Assembly: GCA_937902985.1 (NCBI GenBank)
Contig: CALFNG010000478.1
Coordinates: 1-57,942 of the forward strand
Direction: 5' to 3'
DNA length: 57,942 nucleotides
From: an uncultured Myxococcales bacterium
GTDB lineage: Bacteria; Myxococcota_A; Polyangia; Polyangiales; Polyangiaceae
A model generated the notes under the pieces. That model worked only from the letters and a program-made list of their open reading frames with translations. It was not told the origin of the DNA and did not search any database. A program made the translations under genes and the position numbers. Numbering within the stretch: the first letter of the stretch is position 1; every line of letters begins with the position of its first letter. Below, in pieces: positions 1-9,752 of this stretch.

Positions 1-73
1 CGGAAACGCACTTCCTGTGCGTTGAGCACGGCGAGCGTCGAGACGGGCCCGTTCCACGACGCTGGCGTTGGCT
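1..73 (-). other. left edge of window, possible gene start running off the edge
   Basis: This short stretch lies downstream of nadA on the minus strand. Read leftward it stays open in one frame and looks weakly coding (a segment reading PVSTLAVLNAQEVRF), so a minus-strand gene may continue past the edge. No clear start codon with a ribosome site is visible, so no product is proposed. Confidence 0.2.
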
Positions 74-1012
<939 letters not shown>

Positions 1013-1115
1013 ACGCGAGAAGGTAGGTCCGCGGCTCGGATGGGTAAAGGTACGGTCCGCCTCGCTCTTGGCCTGCTTGGCCTGGCCAGCGCGCGGGGGG
1101 CCCGGCTCGGGGGCG

Positions 1116-1565
1116 TCAGCGGTTTCGGAGCAGCTTCGCCGTCACGTGACTCCCGAGCTTCTCGGACATGAGCTTGGCCACGAAATGTTCGAGCTGCCGC
1201 AGCTCTTCCGCGTCTGCGAACTTGAACCGGATGCCCATGCCGGCCGGGTGCTCTTCCGTGGCACCGACGTCATCGACGGTCCACATCACCTGCCCGAGTA
1301 GCTGCAACTGATCCGGCTGGCCTGGAATCGAAAGAACGAAGACGAACTCGGTGCCCGCTTCGAGCGGCTTGCTCGTGCGAATGAACGTGCCGCCTTTGGA
1401 GATGTTCTTCGCGTAGTCGGCGAAGAACGTGTTCATTCGCTTGTAGTCGACGCGGAGGGTGATCGCATGCCGGGGAAAACGCCGCCGATCGGCGCCGCTC
1501 GAGGCGCTTCCACCGGGCTCGACCTCTTCTACCGAGGAGAAGTCGTCGTCCTTGTTCGTCGGCAT
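1116..1565 (-). CDS. PilZ-like domain protein
   Basis: 149-residue protein with one PilZ-like domain. The pattern [16 protein letters not shown] at about residues 27-42, then NISKGGTFI, matches the PilZ-type domain expanded into many paralogues in myxobacteria. The RxxxR and (D/N)xSxxG elements are those that bind cyclic di-GMP in true PilZ domains; here RRFPR and NISKGG are present, so nucleotide binding is possible but unproven. The first 25 residues are acidic and probably disordered. I chose the ATG at 1565 because AGGA sits about 6 bases upstream; an open frame extends 13 codons further but lacks a site. It is divergent from the acyl-CoA synthetase with 71 bp between them, so promoters for both must lie there. 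Target or partner unknown. Confidence 0.85.
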   Translation of the reverse strand: MPTNKDDDFSSVEEVEPGGSASSGADRRRFPRHAITLRVDYKRMNTFFADYAKNISKGGTFIRTSKPLEAGTEFVFVLSIPGQPDQLQLLGQVMWTVDDVGATEEHPAGMGIRFKFADAEELRQLEHFVAKLMSEKLGSHVTAKLLRNR

Positions 1566-1636
1566 CACCGTCCTAAAAGTGTCCCCCAGAACGATATCAC
1601 ACACGAGCCCATTCTCGCACGTTACTATCCCGACAG

Positions 1637-3415
1637 ATGGGCACGTCGCTCCCTGACAAGATCAAAGCTCTCGCCACACCTGACAGTTCCGGGCCGCTTT
1701 CGTCGTTCGCGGCGGCGGTCGCCGCCCGCGCCGCCGAGATTGCGCAGGTCCCCGACCGTGCACGCACCTTTGCTCGCGTCGCAACGCAGAGTGGGATGCT
1801 CTTCGATTTCAGCCTCGCGGGCCTGCGTTTCGGGCTCGAGGCGCTGTCGAAGGGCAGGCGCAACCCGTCGCTCATCTTCGCGCTCCATGCGGTCAACAAC
1901 CCGAACAGGCCCGCGATCATCTGGCGAGACCGCACCCTCACCTACGTCGAGCTCGACGAGCGGATGAACCGCGCCGCGGCCGGCCTCCAGCACCGCGGGT
2001 TCCGGCGGAACACGAGCGTCGTCATCATGATGCGAAACCGGCCCGAGTTCCTCGAGGTGCAGGCCGGAGCCGGGCGCCTCGGGGCCGCCGCGGTCAGCGT
2101 GTCGTGGCGGTCCACTGCGGCGGAGCTCGTGTACCTCGCCCAGCACTGCGGCGCGAAGGCGATTGTCTTCGAGGCCGACCTCTGGCACGTGGTCGAGCAA
2201 GCCAAGAAGAGCCTCCCGCAGCTGGCTGCCCGTGACTTCATCGCCGTGGGCGGCGACCCGCCCGGCTGCAGCCGCTACGAAGAAGACTTCCTCGCACGCC
2301 CGGGCGCCGCGATCGCGCAGACCGACGGAAACGTCGAAGAGGACGCGTCCGTCGTCATCTACACCTCGGGCACCACGGGCAAGCCGAAGGGCGCGGTTCG
2401 CAAGTTTCCGAAGGACGCGCTGTACGCCAGCATGCAGTTCATCGGCGAGACGCCCATGCGCTTCGACGACGTGCACCTCGTGACCTGCCCGCTTTACCAC
2501 TCCACGGCGTTCGGTTTTCTCGCGTGGAACGCCCTCCTCGGCGGTACCGCGGTGTTGATGGACGAGTTCAAGCCGGAGCTCTTTCTCGAGCTGGTCGAGC
2601 GCCACGCCGTGACCACGACGGCCGTCGTTCCGACGATCTTGCACCGCGTGATGGCGCTCGGCGCGGGCATCCTCGACAAGTACGACGTGCGCTCGGTGCG
2701 GGGCATCTTCACCGTCGGCGCCCCGCTCCCGGGGCCGCTGGGCTCGCAGCTCATGGACCGCTTCGGCGACGTGCTCTTCAACTGCTACGGGGCCACCGAG
2801 ACGGGCCTGGTCACGATGGCCAAGCCGGCCGACCTTCGCGCCGCCCCCGGCTGCATCGGCAAGGCCCTCCCGGGCAACGAGGTCCGCCTGCTCGACGACC
2901 GCGGGGTCGAGGTCGGGCCCGGCGAGGTCGGCGAGCTCTATGCGCGAAACAAGATGCTCGTCGCAGACTACCACAACGACTCCGACGCCATCCGTCAGAG
3001 CATGAAAGACGGCTTCTTCAGCGTGGGCGATCTCGCGCGCCGCGACCGCGACGGGCGTTTCTTCATCGAGGGCCGCAAGCGCGACATGATCATCTCCGGC
3101 GGGGTGAACGTGTACCCCGCCGAAGTCGAGGGCGTTCTCGAGGCCAACCCCGAGGTCGCCGAAGTGGCGGTGGTCGGGGTCGAGGATCCGGAGTGGGGGG
3201 AGCGCGTGCGCGCGTTCGTCGTCAAGCGTCCGGGCAGCGCAGTCGACGACGGGGACCTGAAGCTCTGGTGCCGAGAGCGCCTGGGCGGAGCCAAAGTCCC
3301 CCGCGACTTCGTCTTCCTCGAGGCGCTGCCGCGCAATCCCACCGGCAAGGTCCTCAAGCGCGAGCTCCGCCTCGCCTCGCCGCCCTCCGCGGCGACGACC
3401 ACCCATCCTCACTAG
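1637..3415 (+). CDS. AMP-binding acyl-CoA synthetase (FadD/FadK-like)
   Basis: 592-residue member of the adenylate-forming enzyme family, expected to activate a carboxylic acid as acyl-AMP and transfer it to CoA. The ATP-binding loop YTSGTTGKPKG is at about residues 242-252, YGATETG at 384-390, the ribose-binding Asp in SVGDLARRD at about 465, the hinge GRKRDMIISGG near 479-489, and the C-terminal catalytic Lys in NPTGKVLKREL at about 571. Every catalytic element is intact. An N-terminal extension of about 70 residues precedes the core, as in long-chain or carrier-like fatty-acid synthetases. Substrate cannot be read from sequence; medium or long fatty acid is the best guess. Its 3' end faces the LTXXQ gene across an inverted repeat that probably terminates both. 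Confidence 0.9.
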   Translation: MGTSLPDKIKALATPDSSGPLSSFAAAVAARAAEIAQVPDRARTFARVATQSGMLFDFSLAGLRFGLEALSKGRRNPSLIFALHAVNNPNRPAIIWRDRTLTYVELDERMNRAAAGLQHRGFRRNTSVVIMMRNRPEFLEVQAGAGRLGAAAVSVSWRSTAAELVYLAQHCGAKAIVFEADLWHVVEQAKKSLPQLAARDFIAVGGDPPGCSRYEEDFLARPGAAIAQTDGNVEEDASVVIYTSGTTGKPKGAVRKFPKDALYASMQFIGETPMRFDDVHLVTCPLYHSTAFGFLAWNALLGGTAVLMDEFKPELFLELVERHAVTTTAVVPTILHRVMALGAGILDKYDVRSVRGIFTVGAPLPGPLGSQLMDRFGDVLFNCYGATETGLVTMAKPADLRAAPGCIGKALPGNEVRLLDDRGVEVGPGEVGELYARNKMLVADYHNDSDAIRQSMKDGFFSVGDLARRDRDGRFFIEGRKRDMIISGGVNVYPAEVEGVLEANPEVAEVAVVGVEDPEWGERVRAFVVKRPGSAVDDGDLKLWCRERLGGAKVPRDFVFLEALPRNPTGKVLKRELRLASPPSAATTTHPH

Positions 3416-3430
3416 TCCTCGCTCGTCGCT

Positions 3431-3537
3431 CCGAGACAAGAGGACCCGCAAAGACGCGAAAACGCGGAGAGTCAGGGGTTTTCACGCCCCCCTGATCTCC
3501 GCGTCCTCTGTGCCTCAGCGGCCAGTCTCGTCTTACC
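3431..3537. repeat. imperfect inverted repeat between convergent genes (GCAGAGGACGCGGAG-type family)
   Basis: Two imperfect arms read GCAAAGACGCGAAAACGCGGAG on the left and, as reverse complement, CACAGAGGACGCGGAGATCAG on the right. The core arms (3463-3478 and 3488-3503) pair around a short loop holding TTTT. It sits exactly between two convergent genes, so a bidirectional transcription terminator is the simplest role. Similar sequence recurs at 33906-34040 and 35061-35090. Confidence 0.7.
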
Positions 3538-3560
3538 GAGCGCCTTGGAGCGACCCGCGA

Positions 3561-4394
3561 CTAGGTGTGAGCCTGCGCTTCGTGGGCGGCGCGGGCTCGG
3601 AGGTGGCTCGCGACCTGAGCGCGCTGAGCCGGCGTGAGGACCGGCACCGCGGCGGTCAGGAGGGCCTCCATACGCTCGCCACGCCCGCCCATCTGCGGCT
3701 GGTTGGCCGCCGAGGCGCTCGCGTTGAACGTGTCGCCACGGAACGACTCGACCCACGCCTTGCCCGCGCCGGGGTTGTGCGGAGCCCGAGCCGGCTCTGC
3801 CGCCCGTTCGGCCTTGAGGTTGGCGAAGATCTGCTGCTTCTGCTGGTCGGTCAGGCCGAGCTTCTTCGCGATCATGCCGAGGCGACCGTTGTGACCGTCG
3901 GCGCCGGGGCCCGCGTCGCCCTTGCCGGGGCCTTGACCCTGGAAGTGGGCCTCGATGCCGTCGACGAGCTGAGCGCGCTGGGCGGTCGTGAGCAGGTCGT
4001 GCAGCTTCTGCAGGGTGTCCAGGTCGACGTTGCGGGCAGCCGCCGCGGCGGCTTCTTTCGCGCCAACCGTGGGGGCCAGCGCCTGCTTGTTGATCGAAGC
4101 TTGCTCGACCTGTTGCGCGAGGACCGTGAGCACCTGTGCGTCGGCCTGACGCACGGGGACCTCGGCGGCCTTGCGCGTCTGCGCGAGTTGCTCGATCGCC
4201 GTGCGCTGCGCGGGCGTCAGCGAGTCGAGCTTGAGCGCGTCGCCGATGAGGCCCATGCGGTGTCCGTGATGGCCGTGGTGCGCTGCCGCGTCGGCGGGCG
4301 CGCCTTGCTGCGCGTAAGCGACCCCGGCGGGCACGAGCGCGACGGCGCCGGCGAGAGAGGCGAACGTGACGACCTTGGTAATCCAGCGGTTCAT
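3561..4394 (-). CDS. periplasmic LTXXQ-motif (Spy/CpxP-like) protein
   Basis: 277-residue exported protein. Residues 1-28 form a Sec signal peptide ending in VAYAQQ. A His-rich stretch HHGHHGHR follows at about 39-46. Four copies of an LTxxQ-type motif are spread through the mature chain: LTPAQRTAI, LTTAQRAQL, LTDQQKQQI and LTPAQRAQV. This is the hallmark of Spy/CpxP-like helical periplasmic proteins, which in other bacteria act as chaperones or metal-stress sensors. The His cluster could bind metal ions, but that is inference. Twice the length of Spy suggests a duplicated unit. The start at 4394 has GAAAGGG upstream. The 220-bp region upstream of the start presumably holds the promoter. No two-component partner is adjacent. 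Confidence 0.75.
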   Translation of the reverse strand: MNRWITKVVTFASLAGAVALVPAGVAYAQQGAPADAAAHHGHHGHRMGLIGDALKLDSLTPAQRTAIEQLAQTRKAAEVPVRQADAQVLTVLAQQVEQASINKQALAPTVGAKEAAAAAARNVDLDTLQKLHDLLTTAQRAQLVDGIEAHFQGQGPGKGDAGPGADGHNGRLGMIAKKLGLTDQQKQQIFANLKAERAAEPARAPHNPGAGKAWVESFRGDTFNASASAANQPQMGGRGERMEALLTAAVPVLTPAQRAQVASHLRARAAHEAQAHT

Positions 4395-4615
4395 GACTTT
4401 TCCCTTTCGTATCGGTTCGCACTGATCGACGGCCCGCGCCTGCGAAATATCCCCGTCCGGGGGGTAAAGAAGCGTAAATGCTCGTTAACGTTCGTGACAA
4501 AGGACTGAAATGCCGACGGAAAGCCCGCTCTCGCGGCGGCGCTCGACGGCCGCACGAGGGGGCAGGGGGGACCGACCGACCGCCCGCTCGCGGAGGGCAT
4601 CGCCGGCCGCGCGAA

Positions 4616-6028
4616 TCAGCCCAGCACGTGCACGCGGATGCTGTTGGTGCTGCCGCTCACGCCCAGTGGCGACCCGAAGACGATGACGACGCGCTCGCCG
4701 GGAGACCCGTAGCCCGCGGCCAGCAGATCCCCGGTGCACCAGTCGACGAGCTGGTCGCTGTCGTGCATCGCGGGCATCTCGCGCGGGACCACGCCCCAGT
4801 AGAGCGCCATGCGCCTTCGCGTCTTGGCGTTGGGCGAGTACGCGATGATCGGCACGTCGGGCCGGGCGAGGCTCACCGTCATCGCGCTCGACCCACTCTC
4901 GGTGAACGCCACGATGTACTTTGCGCCGATCTCGCGGGCCGTGTTGCAGGCGCCGCGCGCGATCGCCTCCGCGACGCTCGTCGCTCGGGACAGGTACGGA
5001 GGCTGCTCGAAGAAGGGGCTCTCCTCGGCCTCGGTGGCGATGCGGCTCATCATCGAGCAGGCAAGCGTCGGGTGATCGCCCGTCGCGGTCTCGCCCGAGA
5101 GCATGAGGCAGTCGGTGCCCGAGTAGACGGCATTCGCGACGTCGCTCGCTTCGGCGCGCGTAGGCCGCGTCGAATTCGTCATCGACTGCAGCATCTCGGT
5201 CGCCACGATGACCGGCCTTCGCACCCGCCGGGCGACGCCGAGGATCTGCCGCTGGATGACGGGCACGCGCTCGGGCGGGAACTCGACCCCGAGGTCACCG
5301 CGCGCCACCATTACCCCGTCGCTCGCGGCGACGACGCTCTCGAGATTCTCGACCGCATCGGGCGTCTCGATCTTGGCGACGACCGGCGTCGGCGCGCCCC
5401 AAGCGTTGCAGATCTCGCGGATCTGCAGGATGTCTTCGGCGCGCCGCACGAAGCTCATCGCGATGTAGTCGACGCCGCTCGAGAGACCGAAGGCCAGGTC
5501 TTCCTTGTCTTTCTCGGTCAGCGCCGAGATGCGCATCGTCTTGCTGGGGAGGTGGACCCCGACGTTGTCACGCATGCCCCCGCCCTGCTCGACGCGCGCT
5601 TTCACCTTCTCGCCCTCGACGGTCACCACCAGGAGAACCAGGCGGCCGTCGTCGAAGAGGATGCGATCGCCCACGCGCACATCGGACGCGAGCCCCTCGT
5701 AGTGGATCGGGATGATCCGCTCGTCGGTCGAGGAGTCTCCCTCGATCAGCGTGACGTCGGCGCCCGTGGGCAGCTCGAACCGGCGAGGGAACGTTCCAGT
5801 CCGGATCTTGGGCCCGCAGAGGTCTTGCAGGACCGCGACGGACTTGCGCTCGAGCTCCGTGGCCTGCCGGAGCCGCGCGAGCCGCGCCCCCTGCTCCGCC
5901 TGCGTCCCGTGAGAAAAATTGAGGCGGGCCACGTCCATGCCGGCGACGATGAGGCTCCGCAGGCCTTCCAACGAGTCGCACGCAGGGCCGAGCGTGCAAA
6001 CCACCTTCGCGCGTCGCAATCCAGACAT
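4616..6028 (-). CDS. pyk: pyruvate kinase
   Basis: 470-residue glycolytic enzyme converting phosphoenolpyruvate and ADP to pyruvate and ATP. The N-terminus RRAKVVCTLGPACDS and DVARLNFSHG are diagnostic. The active-site stretch VMVARGDLGVEFPPERVP, the catalytic-domain motif VIVATEMLQSM and LSGETATGDHP are all present, followed by a C-terminal regulatory domain. I chose the ATG at 6028, with CAGGG five bases upstream, over the GTG at 6034, which directly abuts that site. It is divergent from lysA with 87 bp between starts. No second glycolytic gene is adjacent. A long open frame on the opposite strand is a GC-rich shadow. Confidence 0.96.
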   Translation of the reverse strand: MSGLRRAKVVCTLGPACDSLEGLRSLIVAGMDVARLNFSHGTQAEQGARLARLRQATELERKSVAVLQDLCGPKIRTGTFPRRFELPTGADVTLIEGDSSTDERIIPIHYEGLASDVRVGDRILFDDGRLVLLVVTVEGEKVKARVEQGGGMRDNVGVHLPSKTMRISALTEKDKEDLAFGLSSGVDYIAMSFVRRAEDILQIREICNAWGAPTPVVAKIETPDAVENLESVVAASDGVMVARGDLGVEFPPERVPVIQRQILGVARRVRRPVIVATEMLQSMTNSTRPTRAEASDVANAVYSGTDCLMLSGETATGDHPTLACSMMSRIATEAEESPFFEQPPYLSRATSVAEAIARGACNTAREIGAKYIVAFTESGSSAMTVSLARPDVPIIAYSPNAKTRRRMALYWGVVPREMPAMHDSDQLVDWCTGDLLAAGYGSPGERVVIVFGSPLGVSGSTNSIRVHVLG

Positions 6029-6115
6029 GGGCACCCTGAGAATAGTCGCTCTTGCTCCTCTCGCACCATCGACGCTAGAGAAGGCCGACGGTTTCCGGGG
6101 AATTCCAAGACAAGC

Positions 6116-7420
6116 ATGAGCATTTCGCGTGATTCGTCCGGTACTTTGCGGCTCGCCGGGGTCTCCCTTTCAGAGGTGACCGCCGTCACGGGCACGCCGG
6201 CCTACGCCTATGACCTCGGCGCCATGGCCGCCGGGGCGCGCTCGCTGAAGGACGCCTTCGACGGCCGGCCGCACCTCGTTGCCTATGCGCTCAAGGCGAA
6301 CACGGCCGGGGCCGTCGTGCGGGCGTTCGCGGCAGAAGGGTGCGGGGCCGACGTGGTAAGTGGCGCGGAGCTGCTCGTCGCGCTGGCGTGCGGCATCGCG
6401 CCCGACCACGTCGTTTACAACGGCGTCGCGAAGCTCGACGGCGAGATCGACCAAGCGCTCTCGACCGGCCCGCGCGGTATCGGCGCCATCCTCATCGAGA
6501 GCGTCGAGGAGATCCCTCGCATCGAGGCACGTGCGCTCGCGGCGGGCCGGGTGGCGCGGGTCGGCGTGCGCCTCAACCCGAGCCTCGATCTCGTGGGCGC
6601 CACGCACGCGCACATCGCCACGGGCCACGATCGCGCGAAGTTCGGGGTCCCGAGGGCCGATGCCGCGCGCGCTGTGGAGCTCGTCGAGGCCTCGCCGCGT
6701 CTCGAGCTCGTGGGCATGACGGCGCACGTCGGGTCGCACTTCACGACGGCGCAGCCCTACGTCGACTCGGCGCGCGTGCTCTTCGGTCTGGTTCAGTCGC
6801 TGCGTACCGCGGGTCGCGCGCGTTCTCTCCGATTCGTCGACACCGGAGGCGGCTTCGGCGTCGACTACCGAGGCGGCGAGGGCAGCGAAGGGGCCAGCGC
6901 GGTGCCCCAGCCTGCCGACTTCGTGCGCGCTGCGCGAGCCGCGCAGCAGGAGTTCGGCCTCGACGACCTCGCGCTCTACGTCGAGCCGGGGCGCTGCCTC
7001 GTCGCCCCGCACGGCGTGCTCCTCGCGCGCGTCATCCAGACGAAGGTCACGGCGACGGGGCGATGGCTCATGATCGACGCGGGAATGAACGATCTCCTGC
7101 GGCCTGCGCTCTACCAGGCGCACCATCGGATCGTGGCTCTCGAGGGCGCCGTCGATCCGGCGACGGCGATCCCATGGCGCGTCGTTGGCCCCGTGTGCGA
7201 GAGCAGCGACGACTTCGGCGAGCACATGCTACCGCGGGAGCCACCGAGCCAGGTGGCGATCCTCGACGGCGGGGCCTACGGCTTCACGATGGCGAGTGAA
7301 TACAACGGGCGCCAGCTCCCGGTCGAAGCGTTCTTGCGCGATGGACGCATCCTCGGCCAGACGCGCCGCGCTGCCGTGGCGTCGTGGGTCGAAGAGCGCG
7401 TGCGCGCCGGCGAGCGCTAG
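6116..7420 (+). CDS. lysA: diaminopimelate decarboxylase
   Basis: 434-residue PLP enzyme of fold type III that decarboxylates meso-diaminopimelate to L-lysine, the last step of lysine synthesis. The PLP Lys lies in VAYALKAN (about residue 60). The His of VGSH, the glycine-rich phosphate loop TGGGFGVDY, EPGRCLVA, and the second active-site Cys in GPVCESSDDFGE are all visible. YGFTMASEYNGR near the end is also typical. The true start is the ATG at 6116: the frame stays open far upstream, but that part overlaps pyk antisense and has no homology. The ribosome site is weak. It converges on the following lipoprotein gene. Other lysine-pathway genes are not in the window. Confidence 0.95.
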   Translation: MSISRDSSGTLRLAGVSLSEVTAVTGTPAYAYDLGAMAAGARSLKDAFDGRPHLVAYALKANTAGAVVRAFAAEGCGADVVSGAELLVALACGIAPDHVVYNGVAKLDGEIDQALSTGPRGIGAILIESVEEIPRIEARALAAGRVARVGVRLNPSLDLVGATHAHIATGHDRAKFGVPRADAARAVELVEASPRLELVGMTAHVGSHFTTAQPYVDSARVLFGLVQSLRTAGRARSLRFVDTGGGFGVDYRGGEGSEGASAVPQPADFVRAARAAQQEFGLDDLALYVEPGRCLVAPHGVLLARVIQTKVTATGRWLMIDAGMNDLLRPALYQAHHRIVALEGAVDPATAIPWRVVGPVCESSDDFGEHMLPREPPSQVAILDGGAYGFTMASEYNGRQLPVEAFLRDGRILGQTRRAAVASWVEERVRAGER

Positions 7421-7505
7421 GATGCGCGTAGGCGCGGATGCGCTCTGGAAGCATTGATTTCACGACGGCGACCGTGGCAATCAACTGAACCCGTCGGCGC
7501 GCACG

Positions 7506-8993
7506 TCATTCGCAGGACACGGTTGCCGGCGCCGCGATGACTTGAACGCTGCCTCCGCCGCCTCCGCCACCGGAGCCGTCGGGAGGCGAGACCGTGGTGT
7601 GCGATCCGTTGGCTCCCGTCGCGGACGTGGCGCAGGTCGTCGCGGTCCCCGCGCACAGGCCGCCGGCGGCCCCCGGGGCGCCGCCGACGTCCGGAGCGGC
7701 GCCGCCCATGGCGGGCGTGTTCGTCGTCATCGAGCCGTTGCTCCCTTTGTTCGCGCTCGAGGAGAGCCCGCGCCCCGAGCTGGAGCCGCCTCCGTGCGCC
7801 CGTGCGACGCTGCCGCTGGCGAACGTCGCCGCCACGGGCGAGGCCAGCAAGATCCCCCCGCCGCTCCCCGCCCCGCCGCTGCCGTTGCTCTCGACGGAGG
7901 TCGAGGCGGTGGGCGAGTATCCCCCCGCCGCGCTCAGATAGGCCGCGCTCGTCGGGCCGACGCGGATGGTGCCCGAAGCGCTGATCTCGAAGGCGCCGCC
8001 TCCCGCGCCGCCTGGGTTGGCTGTGCTCCCACCTCCCGTGCCACCGGCGCAGCCGCCGCGTAGGGGCTCCAGGCCCAGGCTGGCGGCCACCGCGCCGGCC
8101 GCGCTCCCGTTGGCGCCGCTCGAGGTCGCGCCGTAGCCGCCGGCAGTGCCGAAGCTCCCTCCGCCCCCGCCCGTGGCCGTGTCGGTCGAGCTGGTCCCGG
8201 TGGACGCTCCGCAGGCGCTGCTGTCGCCGCCCGGCCCGGGAGTCGCTCCGTTCGCGCTCGCGTCGATCGTGCCGCCCGAGTCGACCGTGACGTCGCCCTT
8301 CACCAGGAAGGCGACCGGCTCGGTCCCCGCGAGCTCGATCCTGTGGCCACCCGTCACGGTCAAGCCGCTCAGGCGAATGACCAGCACGCTCGGGCCCCCC
8401 GTCGTCTGCACGAAGGCGTTGCTGATGTCGGCGAGCGTCGCCGAGCCGCCGCAATCGTCGCCAGTGAGCGAGGCACCGCTCGCGCTGGCCGTGACCGTCG
8501 TCGTGGCGCTGGTGGTGCAGTTCCAGGTCGGCGAGGCGGCGAAGTCCCACTGGGCTGCGTTGACGTTGATCGAGGGCGGCAGGTCGACGGCGGTGCAGCC
8601 CGCCTCCGGGTTGCCTGCGACGCAGACTCCGCCCTGGCACTGCTCGCCGGCAAGGCAGGCGATGCCGCTCGAGCAACCGCCGTCTGCCCTCGCCCCAGGG
8701 GAATCGTCACCCGAATCCGCGGCGCTCTCGCCTGAGTCTGCGCCGCCGCTGTCCTCTGCGGAGTTCTGCTCCGAGGCGTCGCTCGACTCCGCCGGGGCGT
8801 CCGGTGACGTGGCGTCACCGCCGGTTGCGCCGTACCGGCCGGAGCCGCCGCCGTCGGACGCGGCGACCCCCGTGGAGCTGTATTCGCTCAGACCGGAGAT
8901 CTGGCCGCAAGCCCCCGCCGCGGCGGCGAGGACGCAAAATGGGAGCGCCGCCCGCGCGACGCGAATCGACCGACGGAGTGACTCCACCTTCAT
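7506..8993 (-). CDS. Gly/Ser-rich surface lipoprotein
   Basis: 495-residue predicted lipoprotein. The N-terminus is a signal peptide with lipobox LAAAAGAC (Cys about residue 29), then CGQISGLSEYSSTG, a style common in Polyangiales lipoproteins. A Ser/Asp/Ala-rich linker spans about residues 40-100, followed by a Cys-bearing knot (CSSGIACLAGEQCQGGVC) at about 107-124. The rest is a glycine-rich beta-type region with VTVDSGGTIDASANG and GGAFEISASGTIRVG, suggesting a repetitive beta-helix. Function unknown; a surface or adhesive role is a guess. Two 11-bp direct repeats lie upstream of its start. It is convergent with lysA. Confidence 0.75.
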   Translation of the reverse strand: MKVESLRRSIRVARAALPFCVLAAAAGACGQISGLSEYSSTGVAASDGGGSGRYGATGGDATSPDAPAESSDASEQNSAEDSGGADSGESAADSGDDSPGARADGGCSSGIACLAGEQCQGGVCVAGNPEAGCTAVDLPPSINVNAAQWDFAASPTWNCTTSATTTVTASASGASLTGDDCGGSATLADISNAFVQTTGGPSVLVIRLSGLTVTGGHRIELAGTEPVAFLVKGDVTVDSGGTIDASANGATPGPGGDSSACGASTGTSSTDTATGGGGGSFGTAGGYGATSSGANGSAAGAVAASLGLEPLRGGCAGGTGGGSTANPGGAGGGAFEISASGTIRVGPTSAAYLSAAGGYSPTASTSVESNGSGGAGSGGGILLASPVAATFASGSVARAHGGGSSSGRGLSSSANKGSNGSMTTNTPAMGGAAPDVGGAPGAAGGLCAGTATTCATSATGANGSHTTVSPPDGSGGGGGGGSVQVIAAPATVSCE

Positions 8994-9324
8994 GTCCGTC
9001 CCCCGCCCCTTTCGTCATATCGCGAAATTCCGACGCAGGACCCGATTGGCCTCAAATGTACATCGATTGGCCTCGAAGGGGGGGGCGCCGTCGCTGCAAC
9101 GACGATCAGGAGGCTGCGAGCACGCACGACGGCTGGCTTGGAGAGGAGGTCCTGAAAGATTGAGACGGCGACGCTCACGGCGCTTCATACGGGCCGTCGG
9201 TCGTAAGAAGGCCGTTTTGGGCACGGTTAGTAATAGGTCAAGAAATGACGGCATCCGAAACCCGCCGGACATTATCGCAGGCCCGCACCTAAACTAAGTT
9301 CACCCACGTTACACAGGAGCACCT
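8994..9324. promoter_or_regulatory. divergent upstream region with two 21-bp-spaced direct repeats
   Basis: 331 bp between the lipoprotein start (minus) and a SnoaL-like remnant (plus). On the plus strand CGATTGGCCTC occurs at 9043-9053 and again at 9064-9074, exactly 21 bp apart, or two helical turns. They lie 50-80 bp upstream of the lipoprotein start. This is the geometry of a direct-repeat activator site, but no regulator can be named. An AGGAG site precedes the remnant's ATG at 9325. I see no other gene here. Confidence 0.4.
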
Positions 9325-9626
9325 ATGAGCCAATCGAACAAAGACATCGTCATGGCCGTGTGGCGCGTCTTTTCGACACGCGACGCCGCGCCGATCGAGG
9401 CCTGTTTCACTGAAGACTTCATGTGGCTCGCGCCGCCGCGGAACGCGATCTGGCGATCGGTGACGGAACGAACCACATGAGCCGCAAACAAGTCGCCGAC
9501 TTCATCGCCCACGATTGCGGGCGCTTCTTCGTGGCCGACGTGAACATCGAATTCACGGGCGTATATGGCGATGGCGACACGGTCGTCGTTGAAGAGCGCA
9601 CGCGCCGAGCAATGCGGACTAACTAA
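9325..9626 (+). pseudogene. frameshifted and truncated SnoaL-like/NTF2-fold protein
   Basis: An ATG at 9325 with a good AGGAG site begins MSQSNKDIVMAVWRVFSTRD and continues through EACFTEDFMWLAPPRN, then hits a premature stop at about 9480. The reading is recovered in another frame from about 9445 as LAIGDGTNHMSRKQVADFIA, then FFVADVNIEFTGVYGDGDTV and VVVEERTR, before stopping at 9626. Together the two halves look like a SnoaL-like (ketosteroid-isomerase-related) protein of about 130 residues that has lost its C-terminal third. So there is one frameshift and one truncation. The good ribosome site implies a recent loss. It marks the left border of the uronate locus. Confidence 0.75.
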
Positions 9627-9752
9627 ACGCTCTGTACGATCGCGATCTAGGCTCCGCCTGCGCCGATCGCTTCGCGGACCACCTGCTCGGCCTCTGCGGG
9701 TCCCCGACCCGCGTCCACGCAACGCGCGGGCGCCGGTCTCCGCGTCTCGCCG

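Noticed and set aside
1625-3451. 608-codon open frame on the minus strand across the acyl-CoA synthetase gene
   Set aside because: Arg/Glu/Ala-rich with no domain; it mirrors a gene with intact catalytic motifs. A GC-rich antisense shadow.
4478-6115. Open frame of 546 codons upstream of lysA in the same frame, overlapping pyk
   Set aside because: No homology; it is antisense to pyruvate kinase, and lysA has a natural start at 6116.
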